DNA from: Vibrio algivorus
GTDB taxonomy: Bacteria > Pseudomonadota > Gammaproteobacteria > Enterobacterales > Vibrionaceae
DNA length: 64,000 bases
Direction of reading: 5' to 3'
Assembly (NCBI RefSeq): GCF_002218005.2
Contig: NZ_AP018679.1
Coordinates: forward strand, 806,001 to 870,000
A program made the position numbers and the translations under genes. The first letter of the stretch is position 1. Every line of letters starts with the position of its first letter. Positions 25,636 through 35,680 of the stretch are shown here, piece by piece. The notes below the pieces were generated by a model. That model saw nothing but the letters and a program-made list of their open reading frames with translations, was not told the DNA's origin and did not search any database.

Positions 25636-27078
25636 TTAACCGAAATTCACATAGAAGGTTTTCTTCTCTAAGTATTGCTCAAAACCGTACTTACCATCCT
25701 CACCACCAGTACCACTCAATTTATAACCATTATGGAAGCCTTGATGTTGTTCGCCATGGCCACGGTTAACATAAATTTCACCACATTCAAGTTCATGAGT
25801 TAAACGATGGATATTTTTAATATTTTGAGTACAAATCATAGTCGCTAATCCATAGTCACTATCATTAGCGTATCCAATAGCTTCTTCAAAAGTATCAAAC
25901 TTGATCACAGGCAGAATAGGTCCAAAAGCCTCTTCATGTACAATCGTCATCTCTTGTTTAACATTGGTAAGCACGGTTGGCTCAAACCAATAGCCTTGCG
26001 AAAACTCACCACCAGTTAAACGCTTACCGCCATAAGCTAAAGTAGCACCTTCTTCAATTGCTTGAGCAACAAGTTGCTCCATATGCTCAAGTTCTCGTGC
26101 GTTAACTTTTGGCCCCATATCAGAATCCGAATTCATGGGATTTCCCACCTTAATGCCTTTTACTTTTTCCATAAAAATCGACATGAAATCTTCATAAACG
26201 GCGGAATGAACATACATACGTTCATTACATGTACAAACTTGACCACAGTTATCAAAGCGAGAATGTAATGCTGCAGCAGCGGCTTGTTCTAAGTCAGCAT
26301 CATCCATCACAATGAAAGGGGCTTTTCCACCTAACTCCAATTGCACATGAGCCATATTATTAGAAGATGCTTTAATAATTTGCTGACCAACAGGTGTACT
26401 ACCTGTCATTGTCACCATATTAGTCATAGGATTGGAAGTTAACGCACCACCAAGGCTTGCCCCACCACCTGTCACAATATTAAGAACACCAGCAGGAATG
26501 CCAACTTTTTCTGCGATATAGCCCAACTCTAATGTGGCTAATGGTGTCTCAGATGTTGGCTTAACAACAATCGTATTACCAGCGACTAATGCTGGGCCAA
26601 TTTTTCGGCCCGCAAGAGCTAAGGGGAAATTCCAAGCAGTGATAGCCACAACGACACCGCGTGGGATTTTCTGAATCCAGATGTGTTCATTTTCATTATC
26701 AGATTGAACAATATCACCGTCCATTTGACGAGCCCAGTCACAAGCATAATCAATAAAAGAAGCGGCAACATCAACTTCACCTAGAGCTACTTTTAACAAT
26801 TTACCTTGTTCTTTAACTAAAAGATCCGCTAGAAACTCACGTTGATTACGAATTTCTTGAGCAAACTTTCTCATTAATTCCGACCTTTCACGAGCGGGCT
26901 TTCGTTTCCAACCTTGTTGAGCAGTTTTAGCCACAGATAACACAAATTCTGCATCATCAGCATCACCATCTTGTATTTGAGCGATGATTTCTTCTGTCGA
27001 AGGATTAAGAACTTGATCTAATTTGCCATTCTTTGCATTGATCCACTGACCATCAACGTACATTTGATAACATTTCAT
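25636..27078 (-). CDS. AldA-like aldehyde dehydrogenase, probable 3,6-anhydro-L-galactose dehydrogenase
   Basis: A 480-residue NAD(P)-dependent aldehyde dehydrogenase, strongly similar along its length to E. coli lactaldehyde dehydrogenase AldA. Key residues: N150 in the AWNFP motif, E248 in QLELGGK (general base) and C282 in CGQVCTC (nucleophile); the cofactor loop TGSTPVG is present. In marine agar degraders an enzyme of this family oxidises AHG to 3,6-anhydrogalactonate; L-lactaldehyde or glycolaldehyde oxidation is the alternative. The location inside the agar locus favours AHG. Two half-sites of the UxuR-like operator lie 50-100 bases upstream. The ribosome-binding site is GGAAGC. Confidence 0.85.
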   Translation of the reverse strand: MKCYQMYVDGQWINAKNGKLDQVLNPSTEEIIAQIQDGDADDAEFVLSVAKTAQQGWKRKPARERSELMRKFAQEIRNQREFLADLLVKEQGKLLKVALGEVDVAASFIDYACDWARQMDGDIVQSDNENEHIWIQKIPRGVVVAITAWNFPLALAGRKIGPALVAGNTIVVKPTSETPLATLELGYIAEKVGIPAGVLNIVTGGGASLGGALTSNPMTNMVTMTGSTPVGQQIIKASSNNMAHVQLELGGKAPFIVMDDADLEQAAAAALHSRFDNCGQVCTCNERMYVHSAVYEDFMSIFMEKVKGIKVGNPMNSDSDMGPKVNARELEHMEQLVAQAIEEGATLAYGGKRLTGGEFSQGYWFEPTVLTNVKQEMTIVHEEAFGPILPVIKFDTFEEAIGYANDSDYGLATMICTQNIKNIHRLTHELECGEIYVNRGHGEQHQGFHNGYKLSGTGGEDGKYGFEQYLEKKTFYVNFG

Positions 27079-27339
27079 ATATAGCTTCCATTAACTAATA
27101 AATCACATCACACCAATGGTGGACTAAATAAAATTGGTTTAATATATTTTACATAATTACCATACCAATTTTTCGTGAGCAACATCAAACTTTCTCCTTT
27201 ATTAGGATATTATTATGATTCAAAAAAAGACTAGGCTTAACATTGATATTATTTCAAAATAATAATTAAATAGAATTATGAAAGGGAAGTAGATAATAAG
27301 GTCGCAAAGACATGCGACCTATAATCGTTGATTTTTCAA

Positions 27340-28428
27340 TTAGTTGCTAATACATTGCCCATCTTGATTAAAGATATGGCACTTCCTAAGTTCAAACCAA
27401 AGTGGAATAGTTTCATATGCATTCACTTCTTTATCACTTGGAAGATGTACTACGAAACCTTCTTGGTATACATATTGACCAAATAAATAAGTACTATTAC
27501 CTAATCGCTCAACCACCTCAGAAGTAAATTTAATGCAAACTTCTCCTTTTTCTTTCATATTTAAGTGCTCAGGACGAATACCTAACTTCAAAGTTTGACC
27601 AGCAAGCTCATCACCTAAACCAGCGAAAGGCATATCAATAACCTGATCATCTGGTAACTTAACAACCAAACTGTCAACCGTTACTCGTTGGACATTTACG
27701 TCAATAAAATTCATTTTTGGTGAACCAATAAAGCCGGCCACAAACATGTTGGTTGGTTTTTTATAAAGATCTAAAGGCGAACCGACCTGCTCAATCCTTC
27801 CATCTTTCAATACAACAATCTTATCAGCTAACGTCATAGCTTCTACCTGATCATGCGTAACATAAATCATTGTCGTATCTAATTCTTGGTGTAAGCGAGC
27901 AATTTGTAAACGCATTTCAACTCTTAACTCTGCATCTAGGTTTGATAGTGGCTCATCAAATAAAAATGCTTTAGGGTTACGAACAATCGCTCGTCCAATT
28001 GCAACACGTTGACGTTGACCACCAGATAACTCTTTAGGTCTACGTTTTAACAATTCTTCTAGCTGCAATGTTCTTGCAGCAATCTCAACTTGAGATTTAA
28101 CTTTATCTTTAGCTACACCATTCATTTTCAAGCCAAAACCCATATTTTGCTCAACCGTCATATGTGGATATAACGCATAAGATTGGAATACCATTGATAT
28201 TCCCCTCTCTGCAGGCTCAACATCATTAACTAAAGTGTCGCCAATATATACATCACCATCAGATATCGTTTCTAATCCCGCAATTAAGCGCAATAATGTC
28301 GATTTACCACAGCCTGATGGGCCAACGAATACCACAAACTCACCATGGTTTATTTCTAAATCAACACCATGGATTGTTTGTACTTTACCAAAGCGTTTTT
28401 TTACATTTGATAACTTTATGTCTGCCAT
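27340..28428 (-). CDS. Sugar ABC transporter ATP-binding protein (MalK/UgpC type)
   Basis: A 362-residue cytoplasmic ATPase. Walker A GPSGCGKST (residues 38-46), Q-loop FQSYALYPHM, signature LSGGQRQR, Walker B FLFDEPLSNLD and the switch histidine in THDQ are all intact. A C-terminal TOBE/OB region follows (about 235-360) as in carbohydrate-uptake transporter 1 systems. It is transcribed away from the permease genes, with a 284-bp shared promoter region. It is the only importer ATPase in the window and presumably energises the neighbouring permeases. Confidence 0.92.
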   Translation of the reverse strand: MADIKLSNVKKRFGKVQTIHGVDLEINHGEFVVFVGPSGCGKSTLLRLIAGLETISDGDVYIGDTLVNDVEPAERGISMVFQSYALYPHMTVEQNMGFGLKMNGVAKDKVKSQVEIAARTLQLEELLKRRPKELSGGQRQRVAIGRAIVRNPKAFLFDEPLSNLDAELRVEMRLQIARLHQELDTTMIYVTHDQVEAMTLADKIVVLKDGRIEQVGSPLDLYKKPTNMFVAGFIGSPKMNFIDVNVQRVTVDSLVVKLPDDQVIDMPFAGLGDELAGQTLKLGIRPEHLNMKEKGEVCIKFTSEVVERLGNSTYLFGQYVYQEGFVVHLPSDKEVNAYETIPLWFELRKCHIFNQDGQCISN

Positions 28429-28492
28429 AACTACAAGCCTTTAAAATTCAATTCCAGATAAAACTAACAACCAAAAAACAAAAACACAAGGC

Positions 28493-28508
28493 TATTGGTT
28501 AACCTATT
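28493..28508. promoter_or_regulatory. Degenerate UxuR-type operator
   Basis: TATTGGTTAACCTATT keeps the TTGG-N4-CC spacing of the perfect sites at 10006 and 20906 but differs at the outer positions. Confidence 0.45.
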
Positions 28509-28572
28509 AACACTATTTATATCCTATTTGTGATTTGCCGCATATAAACAAGAAATGAATAAAGACAAACTG

Positions 28573-28586
28573 TGTAAACGTTTTAC
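28573..28586. promoter_or_regulatory. GalR-like operator
   Basis: TGTAAACGTTTTAC, preceded by TG, matches the GalR-type consensus TGTAANCGNTTACA except near the 3' end. Confidence 0.6.
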
Positions 28587-28712
28587 TAGTTTGAGTTTTG
28601 TCACATTTACTAACCCAAACAACTGCTAGTCTAAATTCAAAGTTTGATAGGTTTTGTAAGAGTTCATTTTCTTATATCCATTTATCAAGCAAAAAATAAA
28701 GAGGATGAGATT

Positions 28713-29579
28713 GTGAGAATAGACAAACGACTATATTTTTTAATACCAGCATTATTTTTATATTTAACATTTACAATATACCCAGTTATGCAAGGTGTTT
28801 CCCTATCCATGACACAATATGCGGGTATAGGTGAGGCTAAGTGGATTGGTTTGGAAAATTATCAAGCTATATTTCAAGATCATAGATATCTACAAGTACT
28901 TAAAAATACTTTAGTTTATGGCATCACTGTGGTTATTTTTCAAAATGGTTTAGGTCTGATCTTTGCCTCTATTCTCTATAATATACCTAAAGTTCGAAAT
29001 ATGTTAAGAACGGCCCTTCTTGTACCATCAATGCTCTCTCTTGTGATTGCTGGTTACATTTGGCAGTACTTATACTCACCTTTAGGTGGGGGATTAAACG
29101 AATTACTCGCTTCTATTGGTCTTGGTAACTTCCAACAAGTTTGGTTAGGTGATTCACAAATAGCCATTTTTTCTGTTGCAGCTGTACACGTATGGATGTT
29201 TGTTGGTTACTCAACAGCAATATTCCTTGCAGGATACGCTGGCATTTCTTCCGAAGTAAAAGATGCGGCTCGAGTTGATGGGGTATCTCCAATCAAATCA
29301 TTCTTTTATATTGATATTCCTCTACTTGCCCCTGCAATTACAGTAAATATTACCTTAGCAACTATTGGTACATTAAAGTCATTTGAATACCCATTTATTA
29401 TGACTGGTGGGGGGCCAGATTATTCAACCATGACATTAGGCTTACGTATTTTTATGCTTATCTTCCAAGAGTTTAAATATGGTATGGCTGCTGCACTTTC
29501 CGTTGTAATGATTGTATTTGTTGCACTTATTACTATATTGCAAAACAGCTACTTACGCTCAAGAGAGGATAAAATATAA
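28713..29579 (+). CDS. Sugar ABC transporter permease (MalF/UgpA type)
   Basis: Inner-membrane permease with six membrane segments. I choose GTG 28713 as start because GAGGATGAG lies eight bases before it; the longest frame begins at an ATG (28644) with no ribosome-binding site and adds 23 poorly fitting residues. The result is 288 residues, the usual length. The EAA loop is visible as SSEVKDAARVDGVSPIKSFFYIDIPLL, which contacts the ATPase. It pairs with the following permease, whose start overlaps this stop by one base. Confidence 0.9.
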   Translation: MRIDKRLYFLIPALFLYLTFTIYPVMQGVSLSMTQYAGIGEAKWIGLENYQAIFQDHRYLQVLKNTLVYGITVVIFQNGLGLIFASILYNIPKVRNMLRTALLVPSMLSLVIAGYIWQYLYSPLGGGLNELLASIGLGNFQQVWLGDSQIAIFSVAAVHVWMFVGYSTAIFLAGYAGISSEVKDAARVDGVSPIKSFFYIDIPLLAPAITVNITLATIGTLKSFEYPFIMTGGGPDYSTMTLGLRIFMLIFQEFKYGMAAALSVVMIVFVALITILQNSYLRSREDKI

Positions 29580-30478
29580 TGAACAACATTACCTCAACTG
29601 ATACTCAAAATATGGTGGGCACTACTGTGGAAAGAACTCACAAAAAGAAATTATTAACGCCGCGTAATATTAAGCAAGGTTCGTTAATTGGGCTTATGTG
29701 CCTCATTACTACAGTTATTCTATCGCCAGTTGTCTATATGATCTTTATGTCTTTCCGTAGCCGTAAAGAAATAATGTTAGAGCCTTTAGGCTTACCAACA
29801 GAATTACATTTTTCTAATTATGTAAATGTCATATCAGACATGAACTATTTTGGAACAGTAATGAATACGATTGGAATTACCGTTACGACAATTATTGCAG
29901 TAGCTATTCTTTCATCTTTAGCTGCTTATCCATTAGCTAGGATTAAAGGTAAATTAACTAATACTGCGTATATTTTCTTTATGTTAGGTATGGTGATACC
30001 ACCCTTTGCTGCTCTAACTCCGTTATATTTATTTATGCGCGACCTTGGCTTATTAGATACCTATATAGGCTTAGTTATCGTCTATACTGTGGGTCATTTA
30101 CCATTAGGTGTATTCTTTTACACTAGCTTTATGAAAGCTATCCCTAAAGAATTAGAAGAAGCCGCAACTTTAGATGGAGCAACATTCTTAAAGACTTATT
30201 GGTACATAATTTTTCCAATGTTGAAACCAATTACCGGCACCCTAGCGATTTTTGTCACTCTTGGTGTTTGGAATGATGTTGTAAACCCACTGTTATTTAT
30301 TACTTCCGAAAGCAAATTAACCATTATGCCAGCGGTATTACGTTTCTTAGGGACCTATTCTGTTGACCCTACACAGCTATTCCCAGCAGCAGTTTTAGCC
30401 TCTTTACCGTTGCTTATCGTATTCTTTGCTCTCTCTAAACAGATCGTAAATGGCATGACTGCAGGGGCAGTTAAATAA
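29579..30478 (+). CDS. Sugar ABC transporter permease (MalG/UgpE type)
   Basis: A 299-residue inner-membrane permease with six membrane segments after a polar N-terminal tail of about 35 residues. The EAA motif reads PKELEEAATLDGATFLKTYW, and the end MTAGAVK is typical for CUT1 MalG homologues. The start overlaps the previous gene by one base. It forms the heteromeric channel for the two binding proteins that follow. Confidence 0.92.
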   Translation: MNNITSTDTQNMVGTTVERTHKKKLLTPRNIKQGSLIGLMCLITTVILSPVVYMIFMSFRSRKEIMLEPLGLPTELHFSNYVNVISDMNYFGTVMNTIGITVTTIIAVAILSSLAAYPLARIKGKLTNTAYIFFMLGMVIPPFAALTPLYLFMRDLGLLDTYIGLVIVYTVGHLPLGVFFYTSFMKAIPKELEEAATLDGATFLKTYWYIIFPMLKPITGTLAIFVTLGVWNDVVNPLLFITSESKLTIMPAVLRFLGTYSVDPTQLFPAAVLASLPLLIVFFALSKQIVNGMTAGAVK

Positions 30479-30532
30479 ATTAATGAAGATAACAGCAAAG
30501 TGATTTGCATATAACAATAGGACAAAAAAGAT

Positions 30533-31804
30533 ATGAATTTAAAAACTCTCTCTTTGTGTTGCGGGTTAGCGCTAACGCTAGGAACAAGCACTCTTACTTC
30601 AGCTGCCACAACTCTAGAAGTATCCAGTTGGAAAGGCGCAGGAACAGAAGTCGCTGGATTTCCGGATATTATTGCTAAATTTGAAAAAGAAAATCCTGAC
30701 ATAAAAGTAAAGCTTAATTACATGGCTCGTAACGATATGATCACAAGTATTCCCGCTCGTTTTCAAGCAGGAAATCCACCGGATGTTGTAATGGTCGATC
30801 GTGAATTTATCCAGCATTGGGGGGGGAATGGTCAACTTATGAAACTTAATGACCAACCCTTTATTAATCGCATAGAACCAAGCTTAAAACCCTATCTTGG
30901 TTTAGGTGACTCTGCATATTATGCCATGATGCAAGTTTCCGGTATGGGCGTTTATGTCAATGACGATTTGTTTAAAAAAGCGGGCATAACTCAATACCCT
31001 CAAACAATTGATGAGTTAACTAAGGTTTGTGGTCAATTAAAACAAAATGGAATTAAACCAATGTTATTGGCTGCCAACAATGGTAGTTGGACTCCATATG
31101 TTTATTTCTTAGCTATGGGATTAGCGAACTCTGATACACCGGATCCAGAAATGATTAATCGTTTAGTCTCTGGTGAAGAAAAATTTGCGGATAACGCTTC
31201 TTTCAAGCAGGCCTTTGAAGGGATGAAAAAGATTGTAGAAGCGGAATGTATTCAACCTAAGATCAGTGCAGGTACTGACCCTTGGTCTGTCGCACTTACG
31301 ACTTTCCAATCTGGGCGAGTTGCAATGTTACCACAAGGGTTATGGAATATAGCTCCATTCCAAAAAGATGGATTACCAGAAAACTTTAGCTTGCATCCAT
31401 TCCCTAGTATTAATGGCCAAAAAGCAATTGTAATGGACTATACCGGAACCGGCTGGGCTATTCCAAAAGATTCAAAGCATAAAGATGCCGCTAAAAAGTG
31501 GGTAGATTTTTGGATGCAAGATGCCAACTTATCAACTTATGTAAAAGCAGACACATCAATTACAACTCTAAAAAATGGAACCAATGGTGTGCCTTCTCTT
31601 GCCAAACCATACCTTGATGCTCGAAATGCGGGACACAAAGTAACCTTCCCTGTTGGTACCGTTGGTGTTGATTTAGGTGCAGAAATGCCAAATGACATCA
31701 CTTCATTTATGTTAAATCCAAATCAAGATTACAACAAAATTCTACAGCGCTGGGATGCTCTAGCAGCGAAAGATCGTCTAAATCAAGCGCGTAAGAATAA
31801 TTAG
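30533..31804 (+). CDS. Sugar ABC transporter substrate-binding protein 1
   Basis: A 423-residue periplasmic protein of the MalE/CUT1 type. The signal peptide ends around TSA-AT (residue 24-25). Features include the start LEVSSWKGAGTEV, aromatic residues of a likely sugar pocket (WGGNG, NNGSWTPY, TDPWSVAL, GLWNIAPF, GTGWAIP) and a polar C-terminus. It shares most residues with the next gene along its length, so the two arose by tandem duplication. The operon context suggests neoagaro- or galacto-oligosaccharide binding; the ligand is not proven. The ribosome-binding site is AGGACA. Confidence 0.92.
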   Translation: MNLKTLSLCCGLALTLGTSTLTSAATTLEVSSWKGAGTEVAGFPDIIAKFEKENPDIKVKLNYMARNDMITSIPARFQAGNPPDVVMVDREFIQHWGGNGQLMKLNDQPFINRIEPSLKPYLGLGDSAYYAMMQVSGMGVYVNDDLFKKAGITQYPQTIDELTKVCGQLKQNGIKPMLLAANNGSWTPYVYFLAMGLANSDTPDPEMINRLVSGEEKFADNASFKQAFEGMKKIVEAECIQPKISAGTDPWSVALTTFQSGRVAMLPQGLWNIAPFQKDGLPENFSLHPFPSINGQKAIVMDYTGTGWAIPKDSKHKDAAKKWVDFWMQDANLSTYVKADTSITTLKNGTNGVPSLAKPYLDARNAGHKVTFPVGTVGVDLGAEMPNDITSFMLNPNQDYNKILQRWDALAAKDRLNQARKNN

Positions 31805-31817
31805 TTTAAACCCAAAT

Positions 31818-31845
31818 AAAAAGCGGGCTTGAGAGTTCGCTTTTT
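31818..31845 (+). terminator. Terminator between the two binding-protein genes
   Basis: AAAAAGCG pairs with CGCTTTTT around a 12-base loop, with further T/A-rich bases. It lies 14 bases after the first binding-protein gene, so the second copy likely has its own promoter or depends on read-through. Confidence 0.7.
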
Positions 31846-32029
31846 ATTACCTACTTGCCTATCGCTTTGCGTGTAGTTGGGCAAGTTTCTCTACAACCAT
31901 ATCTCACAACTTAGAATCAATTTTTTTAAACCGCACATACTTGTTTTTCTTCAGTGGTGTTAAACACTTTTTCGTGCTTATTCAAATATTGATGCCAAGT
32001 GAATTAATACAACAAAAGGATGTGTATAG

Positions 32030-33271
32030 ATGAAACTCAAAAAACTATCGCTCTATTGTGGACTAGCTTTATCTTTCAGTAGCCCTACTTATGCTGATAT
32101 AACCACTCTTGAAGTTTCAAGTTGGAAAGGAGCTGGTGCTGAAGTGGCTAACTTCCCAACAATTATTGAACGGTTTGAAAAAGCTAATCCTGACATTAAA
32201 ATTAAACTTAACTACATGGCCCGCAACGATATGGTTACGAGTATCCCTGCTCGGTTCCAAGCAAGAAACCCACCAGATGTCGTCATGGTTGACCGCGAAT
32301 TTATTCAGCATTGGGGAGGGAATGGCCAGTTAATACCACTTAATGATCAACCATTTCTCAATAGAATAAAACCTGAGCTTATCCCATATCTTGGTATCGA
32401 TGATAAAACTTATTACGCTATGCTACAAATTTCTGGTATGGGTGTTTTTGTCAATAATACATTATTTAAAGAAGCTGGTATTTCACAATATCCACAAACT
32501 ATAGAAGAGTTAACTCAAGCGTGTACAAAGTTGGATTCTCATGGTGTTCAACCTATGTTGTTAGCTGCTAATAATGGTGGATGGACTCCTTTTATTTATT
32601 TCTTGGCAATGGGCTTAGCAAACAACGATAAACCTGACCATACTCTGATTAATGATTTAATGAGTGGGAAGAAAAAGTTTTCTGAAACCCAATCATTGAA
32701 GAATGCTTTTGAAGCATTCCGAAAAATGATCGATGCCAAATGTTTCGATCCTAAAATCAGTGCAGGAACGGATCCTTGGTCAGTTGCATTAACCTCCTTT
32801 CAATCAGGCAAAGTAGCAATGCTTCCTCAAGGCTTGTGGAATATTGGCCCATTCCAAAAAGATCAATTGCCCGAAAATTTTAGCTTGCACCCATTCCCTA
32901 GCATCAATGGCACTAAGGCTATTTCATTAGATTATAATGGTCCTGGCTGGGCAATTCCAAAAGATGCAAAACACAAAGAAGCAGCAAAAAAATGGATCGA
33001 TTATTGGATGCATGATAAAAACCTAAGCTTATATGTGAAAGCCGATACTTCTATTTCTACCTTGAAAAATGGCACATCTGGTATACCTCCATTAGCAAAA
33101 CCTTATGAAGATGCTCGTGATGCTGGAAATTTTGTCACTTTTCCAGTAGGAACACTTTCTGTAGAGTTAGGTGCTGATATGCCAAATGATATTACTTCTT
33201 TCATGCTTAACCCAAAGCAAGATTATATGAAGATAATGCAACGTTGGGATAAAATGGTAGAAGATAAATAA
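32030..33271 (+). CDS. Sugar ABC transporter substrate-binding protein 2 (paralogue)
   Basis: A 413-residue paralogue of the preceding binding protein, with the same pocket motifs (WGGNG, NNGGWTPF, TDPWSVALTSF, GLWNIGPF). It has a signal peptide ending TYA-DI (about residue 22) and lacks the last ten or so residues of the first copy. Differences cluster in surface and hinge positions by eye (for example IAPF versus IGPF, TGTGW versus NGPGW), which could alter ligand length or affinity. A 225-bp gap with a terminator separates the genes. The ribosome-binding site is AAAAGGATG. Confidence 0.92.
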   Translation: MKLKKLSLYCGLALSFSSPTYADITTLEVSSWKGAGAEVANFPTIIERFEKANPDIKIKLNYMARNDMVTSIPARFQARNPPDVVMVDREFIQHWGGNGQLIPLNDQPFLNRIKPELIPYLGIDDKTYYAMLQISGMGVFVNNTLFKEAGISQYPQTIEELTQACTKLDSHGVQPMLLAANNGGWTPFIYFLAMGLANNDKPDHTLINDLMSGKKKFSETQSLKNAFEAFRKMIDAKCFDPKISAGTDPWSVALTSFQSGKVAMLPQGLWNIGPFQKDQLPENFSLHPFPSINGTKAISLDYNGPGWAIPKDAKHKEAAKKWIDYWMHDKNLSLYVKADTSISTLKNGTSGIPPLAKPYEDARDAGNFVTFPVGTLSVELGADMPNDITSFMLNPKQDYMKIMQRWDKMVEDK

Positions 33272-33282
33272 GAAAATATTAA

Positions 33283-33314
33283 GTTATTCTCGAGCGTCAG
33301 CGCTCGAGAATAAC
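33283..33314. terminator. Bidirectional hairpin between binding protein 2 and galM
   Basis: GTTATTCTCGAGCG and its exact complement form a 14-bp stem with a 4-base loop between the two convergent genes. Confidence 0.75.
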
Positions 33315-33318
33315 TGAG

Positions 33319-34407
33319 TTAATAAATAAACTGATAAATTGTTTTATGTCTATATGGCTGACCCGGCTGTAGAAGTGTATTACTTGTTAACCACTCAGGG
33401 TGATTAGGTGAATCTGGTAAACACTGGGTCTCTAGGGCAAATCCCGAATAATTTTCATACACCGTTTCTTTTCGTCCTGGGCAATTATTTAAGAAGTTTC
33501 CCGAGTAAAACTGTAAAGCTGGTTGGGTTGTTTTAACCTTCATCACAATAGAATAATCCGATGAAGCTGCTTTGGCGACTACATTAGGGTTTATATTATT
33601 ACAAAAATCAAGCAAGTATGAATGGTCATAACCACCGACTATTCTTTGTTCTGGATCAGTTAAAAAGTCTTGCCCTATTTGTTTACAGCTTCGAAAGTCT
33701 AAGCCTTTATTCTCAACAGTATCAATATAATTTAATGGTATTCCATACTCATCAGTTGGAAGAAACTTTTCAGCAAGAATCAATAATTCATGCTGGCGAC
33801 AATCCATTTTCTCATTGTGCCCATCTAGGTTAAAGTAGGCATGATTCGTTAAATTAACTGGTGTAGTTTTCGTTGTAAATGCACGGTAAGCAATTTCGAC
33901 TTCATTTTGTTCCGTTAGCCTATAACTTACAGATACGTCAAGCTCTCCAGGAAAACCTTGGTCCCCGTCAGGAGAAATTAACGAATAAATTACTTGAGTG
34001 GCACTTTGAAATTCAACAGACCACCTACGTTGATCAAATCCTTCTACCCCTCCATGTAGACAATATCGTTCATGGTTTTTATTTACATGATACTCAACGC
34101 CATCTATTGAAAATTTGCCATTATTGATTCTATTAGCAAACCTTCCAACAGTGGCTCCTAAATAACATTTTTGTTGATAGAATTTATCTAAAGTATCAAT
34201 ACCTAATAGAACTTCCCTATTGCTGTCTTCTAACGGTACTGTACAGCTGAGCCAAGTGGCACCAATATCCATGAAGGTTGCTGTCATTCCCTTATTATTT
34301 GTTAAAGTAACAAGGTTACTGACCGCTCCATCTTTTGCCTTACCTTCTTGCATTGTTTTATATAACGAATAAACTGATTTGGGGTAATTAAGTGATTTTT
34401 GTTTCAT
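33319..34407 (-). CDS. galM: Galactose mutarotase (aldose 1-epimerase)
   Basis: GalM interconverts alpha- and beta-D-galactose ahead of galactokinase, which matters here because GH2 and GH50 release beta-anomers. The protein is about 362 residues. Family motifs: GATVGRFANRINNGKFS, NKNHERYCLHGG, TNHAYFNLDGH (catalytic His) and the late FALETQCLPDSPNHP with the catalytic Glu. I place the start at 34407, where TAATG couples it to the galK stop and GAGATGG lies upstream; an ATG three codons earlier (34416) is possible. It is last in galETKM. Around 20 residues at the N-terminus are longer than usual. Confidence 0.92.
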   Translation of the reverse strand: MKQKSLNYPKSVYSLYKTMQEGKAKDGAVSNLVTLTNNKGMTATFMDIGATWLSCTVPLEDSNREVLLGIDTLDKFYQQKCYLGATVGRFANRINNGKFSIDGVEYHVNKNHERYCLHGGVEGFDQRRWSVEFQSATQVIYSLISPDGDQGFPGELDVSVSYRLTEQNEVEIAYRAFTTKTTPVNLTNHAYFNLDGHNEKMDCRQHELLILAEKFLPTDEYGIPLNYIDTVENKGLDFRSCKQIGQDFLTDPEQRIVGGYDHSYLLDFCNNINPNVVAKAASSDYSIVMKVKTTQPALQFYSGNFLNNCPGRKETVYENYSGFALETQCLPDSPNHPEWLTSNTLLQPGQPYRHKTIYQFIY

Positions 34408-35579
34408 TACAACCATCTCAATTGATTAGCACCATCCATTGCTTTACAAACATAGATAGTTTCTTTTAAACCTGTCAATTTTTCATATTGAGATTCAACA
34501 GCTTGTTTCACCGCATCCACAAGAAATGGTGGAACTAAGGCGACCACACAACCACCAAAACCACCTCCAGTCATTCGAACACCACCTTGATCATTAATAA
34601 CCGTTTTTACAATATCAACAATCGTATCCACTTCTGGACAAGTAATTTCAAAGTCATCTCGCATAGATACGTGTGATAACTCCATTAATGTAGATAGTCG
34701 TTGCATATCATGTGACTTAAGCGATTCAGCAGCTTCAAGCGTACGTGTATTTTCCGTAATAACATGCTTTGCGCGCTTTGCAACAACTGGATCAAGTTCG
34801 GCTTGACGCTCTATAAACTGTTCAATCGTTACATCACGTAGAGCTTTCACTCCGAAGAACTCAGCCGCTTCTTCACATTGCTGGCGGCGAGTATTGTATT
34901 CACTATCAACTAAGCCACGTTTCTTATTGGAGTTAATGATCACTATTGCCATGTCTTCAGGCATTGATACAGCTTGTGTTTTTAATGTTCGACAATCAAT
35001 CAACAACGAATGGTTACGTTTACCTTCCGCAGAAATTAATTGATCCATAATCCCACAATTACAACCAACAAATTCATTTTCAGCTTGCTGACCATTCAAT
35101 GCGATTTCTTGTTGAGTAATATTTAAATTATAAAGGACTTTAAATGTCTGTCCGATCACAACTTCTAAAGCTGCAGATGAGCTAAGCCCAGCACCTTGTG
35201 GAACGTTACCCGATACTGCAATATCTGCCCCCCCAAATGTATAACCTCGTTTTTGTAAGCAGTCTATGACACCACGAATATAATTGACCCACATTGTATC
35301 TTGATCAAAAACCAAAGGTTCAGAAATATCAAATTCATTAACTTGATTGTTATAATCAACAGCGATGACTCGAACAATTGTATCCTCTCGATTATTAGCC
35401 GCTACAATCGCTTGATAATCAATTGCGCATGGTAGAACAAACCCATCGTTGTAATCTGTATGTTCACCAATTAAATTCACTCGTCCAGGAGCTTGGATAA
35501 TATTTCCAGCGGAATAACCAAATACGCTTTCAAAAGCACTTGATACAGCTTCAATCAGTTGTTTTGAACGTTCTGTCAT
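34407..35579 (-). CDS. galK: Galactokinase
   Basis: GalK phosphorylates alpha-D-galactose to galactose-1-phosphate with ATP. The 390-residue length is normal. GHMP-kinase motifs are complete: the signature [15 protein letters not shown] near residue 31, the phosphate loop [11 protein letters not shown], the catalytic aspartate in [10 protein letters not shown], and the C-terminal [11 protein letters not shown]. It is the third gene of galETKM on the minus strand and the ribosome-binding site is AAAGG. Galactose from agar breakdown would enter metabolism here. Confidence 0.95.
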   Translation of the reverse strand: MTERSKQLIEAVSSAFESVFGYSAGNIIQAPGRVNLIGEHTDYNDGFVLPCAIDYQAIVAANNREDTIVRVIAVDYNNQVNEFDISEPLVFDQDTMWVNYIRGVIDCLQKRGYTFGGADIAVSGNVPQGAGLSSSAALEVVIGQTFKVLYNLNITQQEIALNGQQAENEFVGCNCGIMDQLISAEGKRNHSLLIDCRTLKTQAVSMPEDMAIVIINSNKKRGLVDSEYNTRRQQCEEAAEFFGVKALRDVTIEQFIERQAELDPVVAKRAKHVITENTRTLEAAESLKSHDMQRLSTLMELSHVSMRDDFEITCPEVDTIVDIVKTVINDQGGVRMTGGGFGGCVVALVPPFLVDAVKQAVESQYEKLTGLKETIYVCKAMDGANQLRWL

Positions 35580-35680
35580 ACTTAAACCTTTATTTTATGG
35601 GTCAGCTTAAAAGCAACCTTTACAATTTATTAATTAAAGAGTTTTGATATCTGAGGATACTCACTCTACTTCATATTCCA

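Larger units (their letters stand above)
28429..28712. promoter_or_regulatory. Divergent promoter region, ATPase / ABC permease operon
   Basis: The region holds a GalR-like site (28573-28586) and a UxuR-like operator with mismatches (28493-28508). A possible CRP half-site TGTGATTTGCC lies near 28529. It drives the ATPase leftward and the permease-binding-protein operon rightward. Confidence 0.6.
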
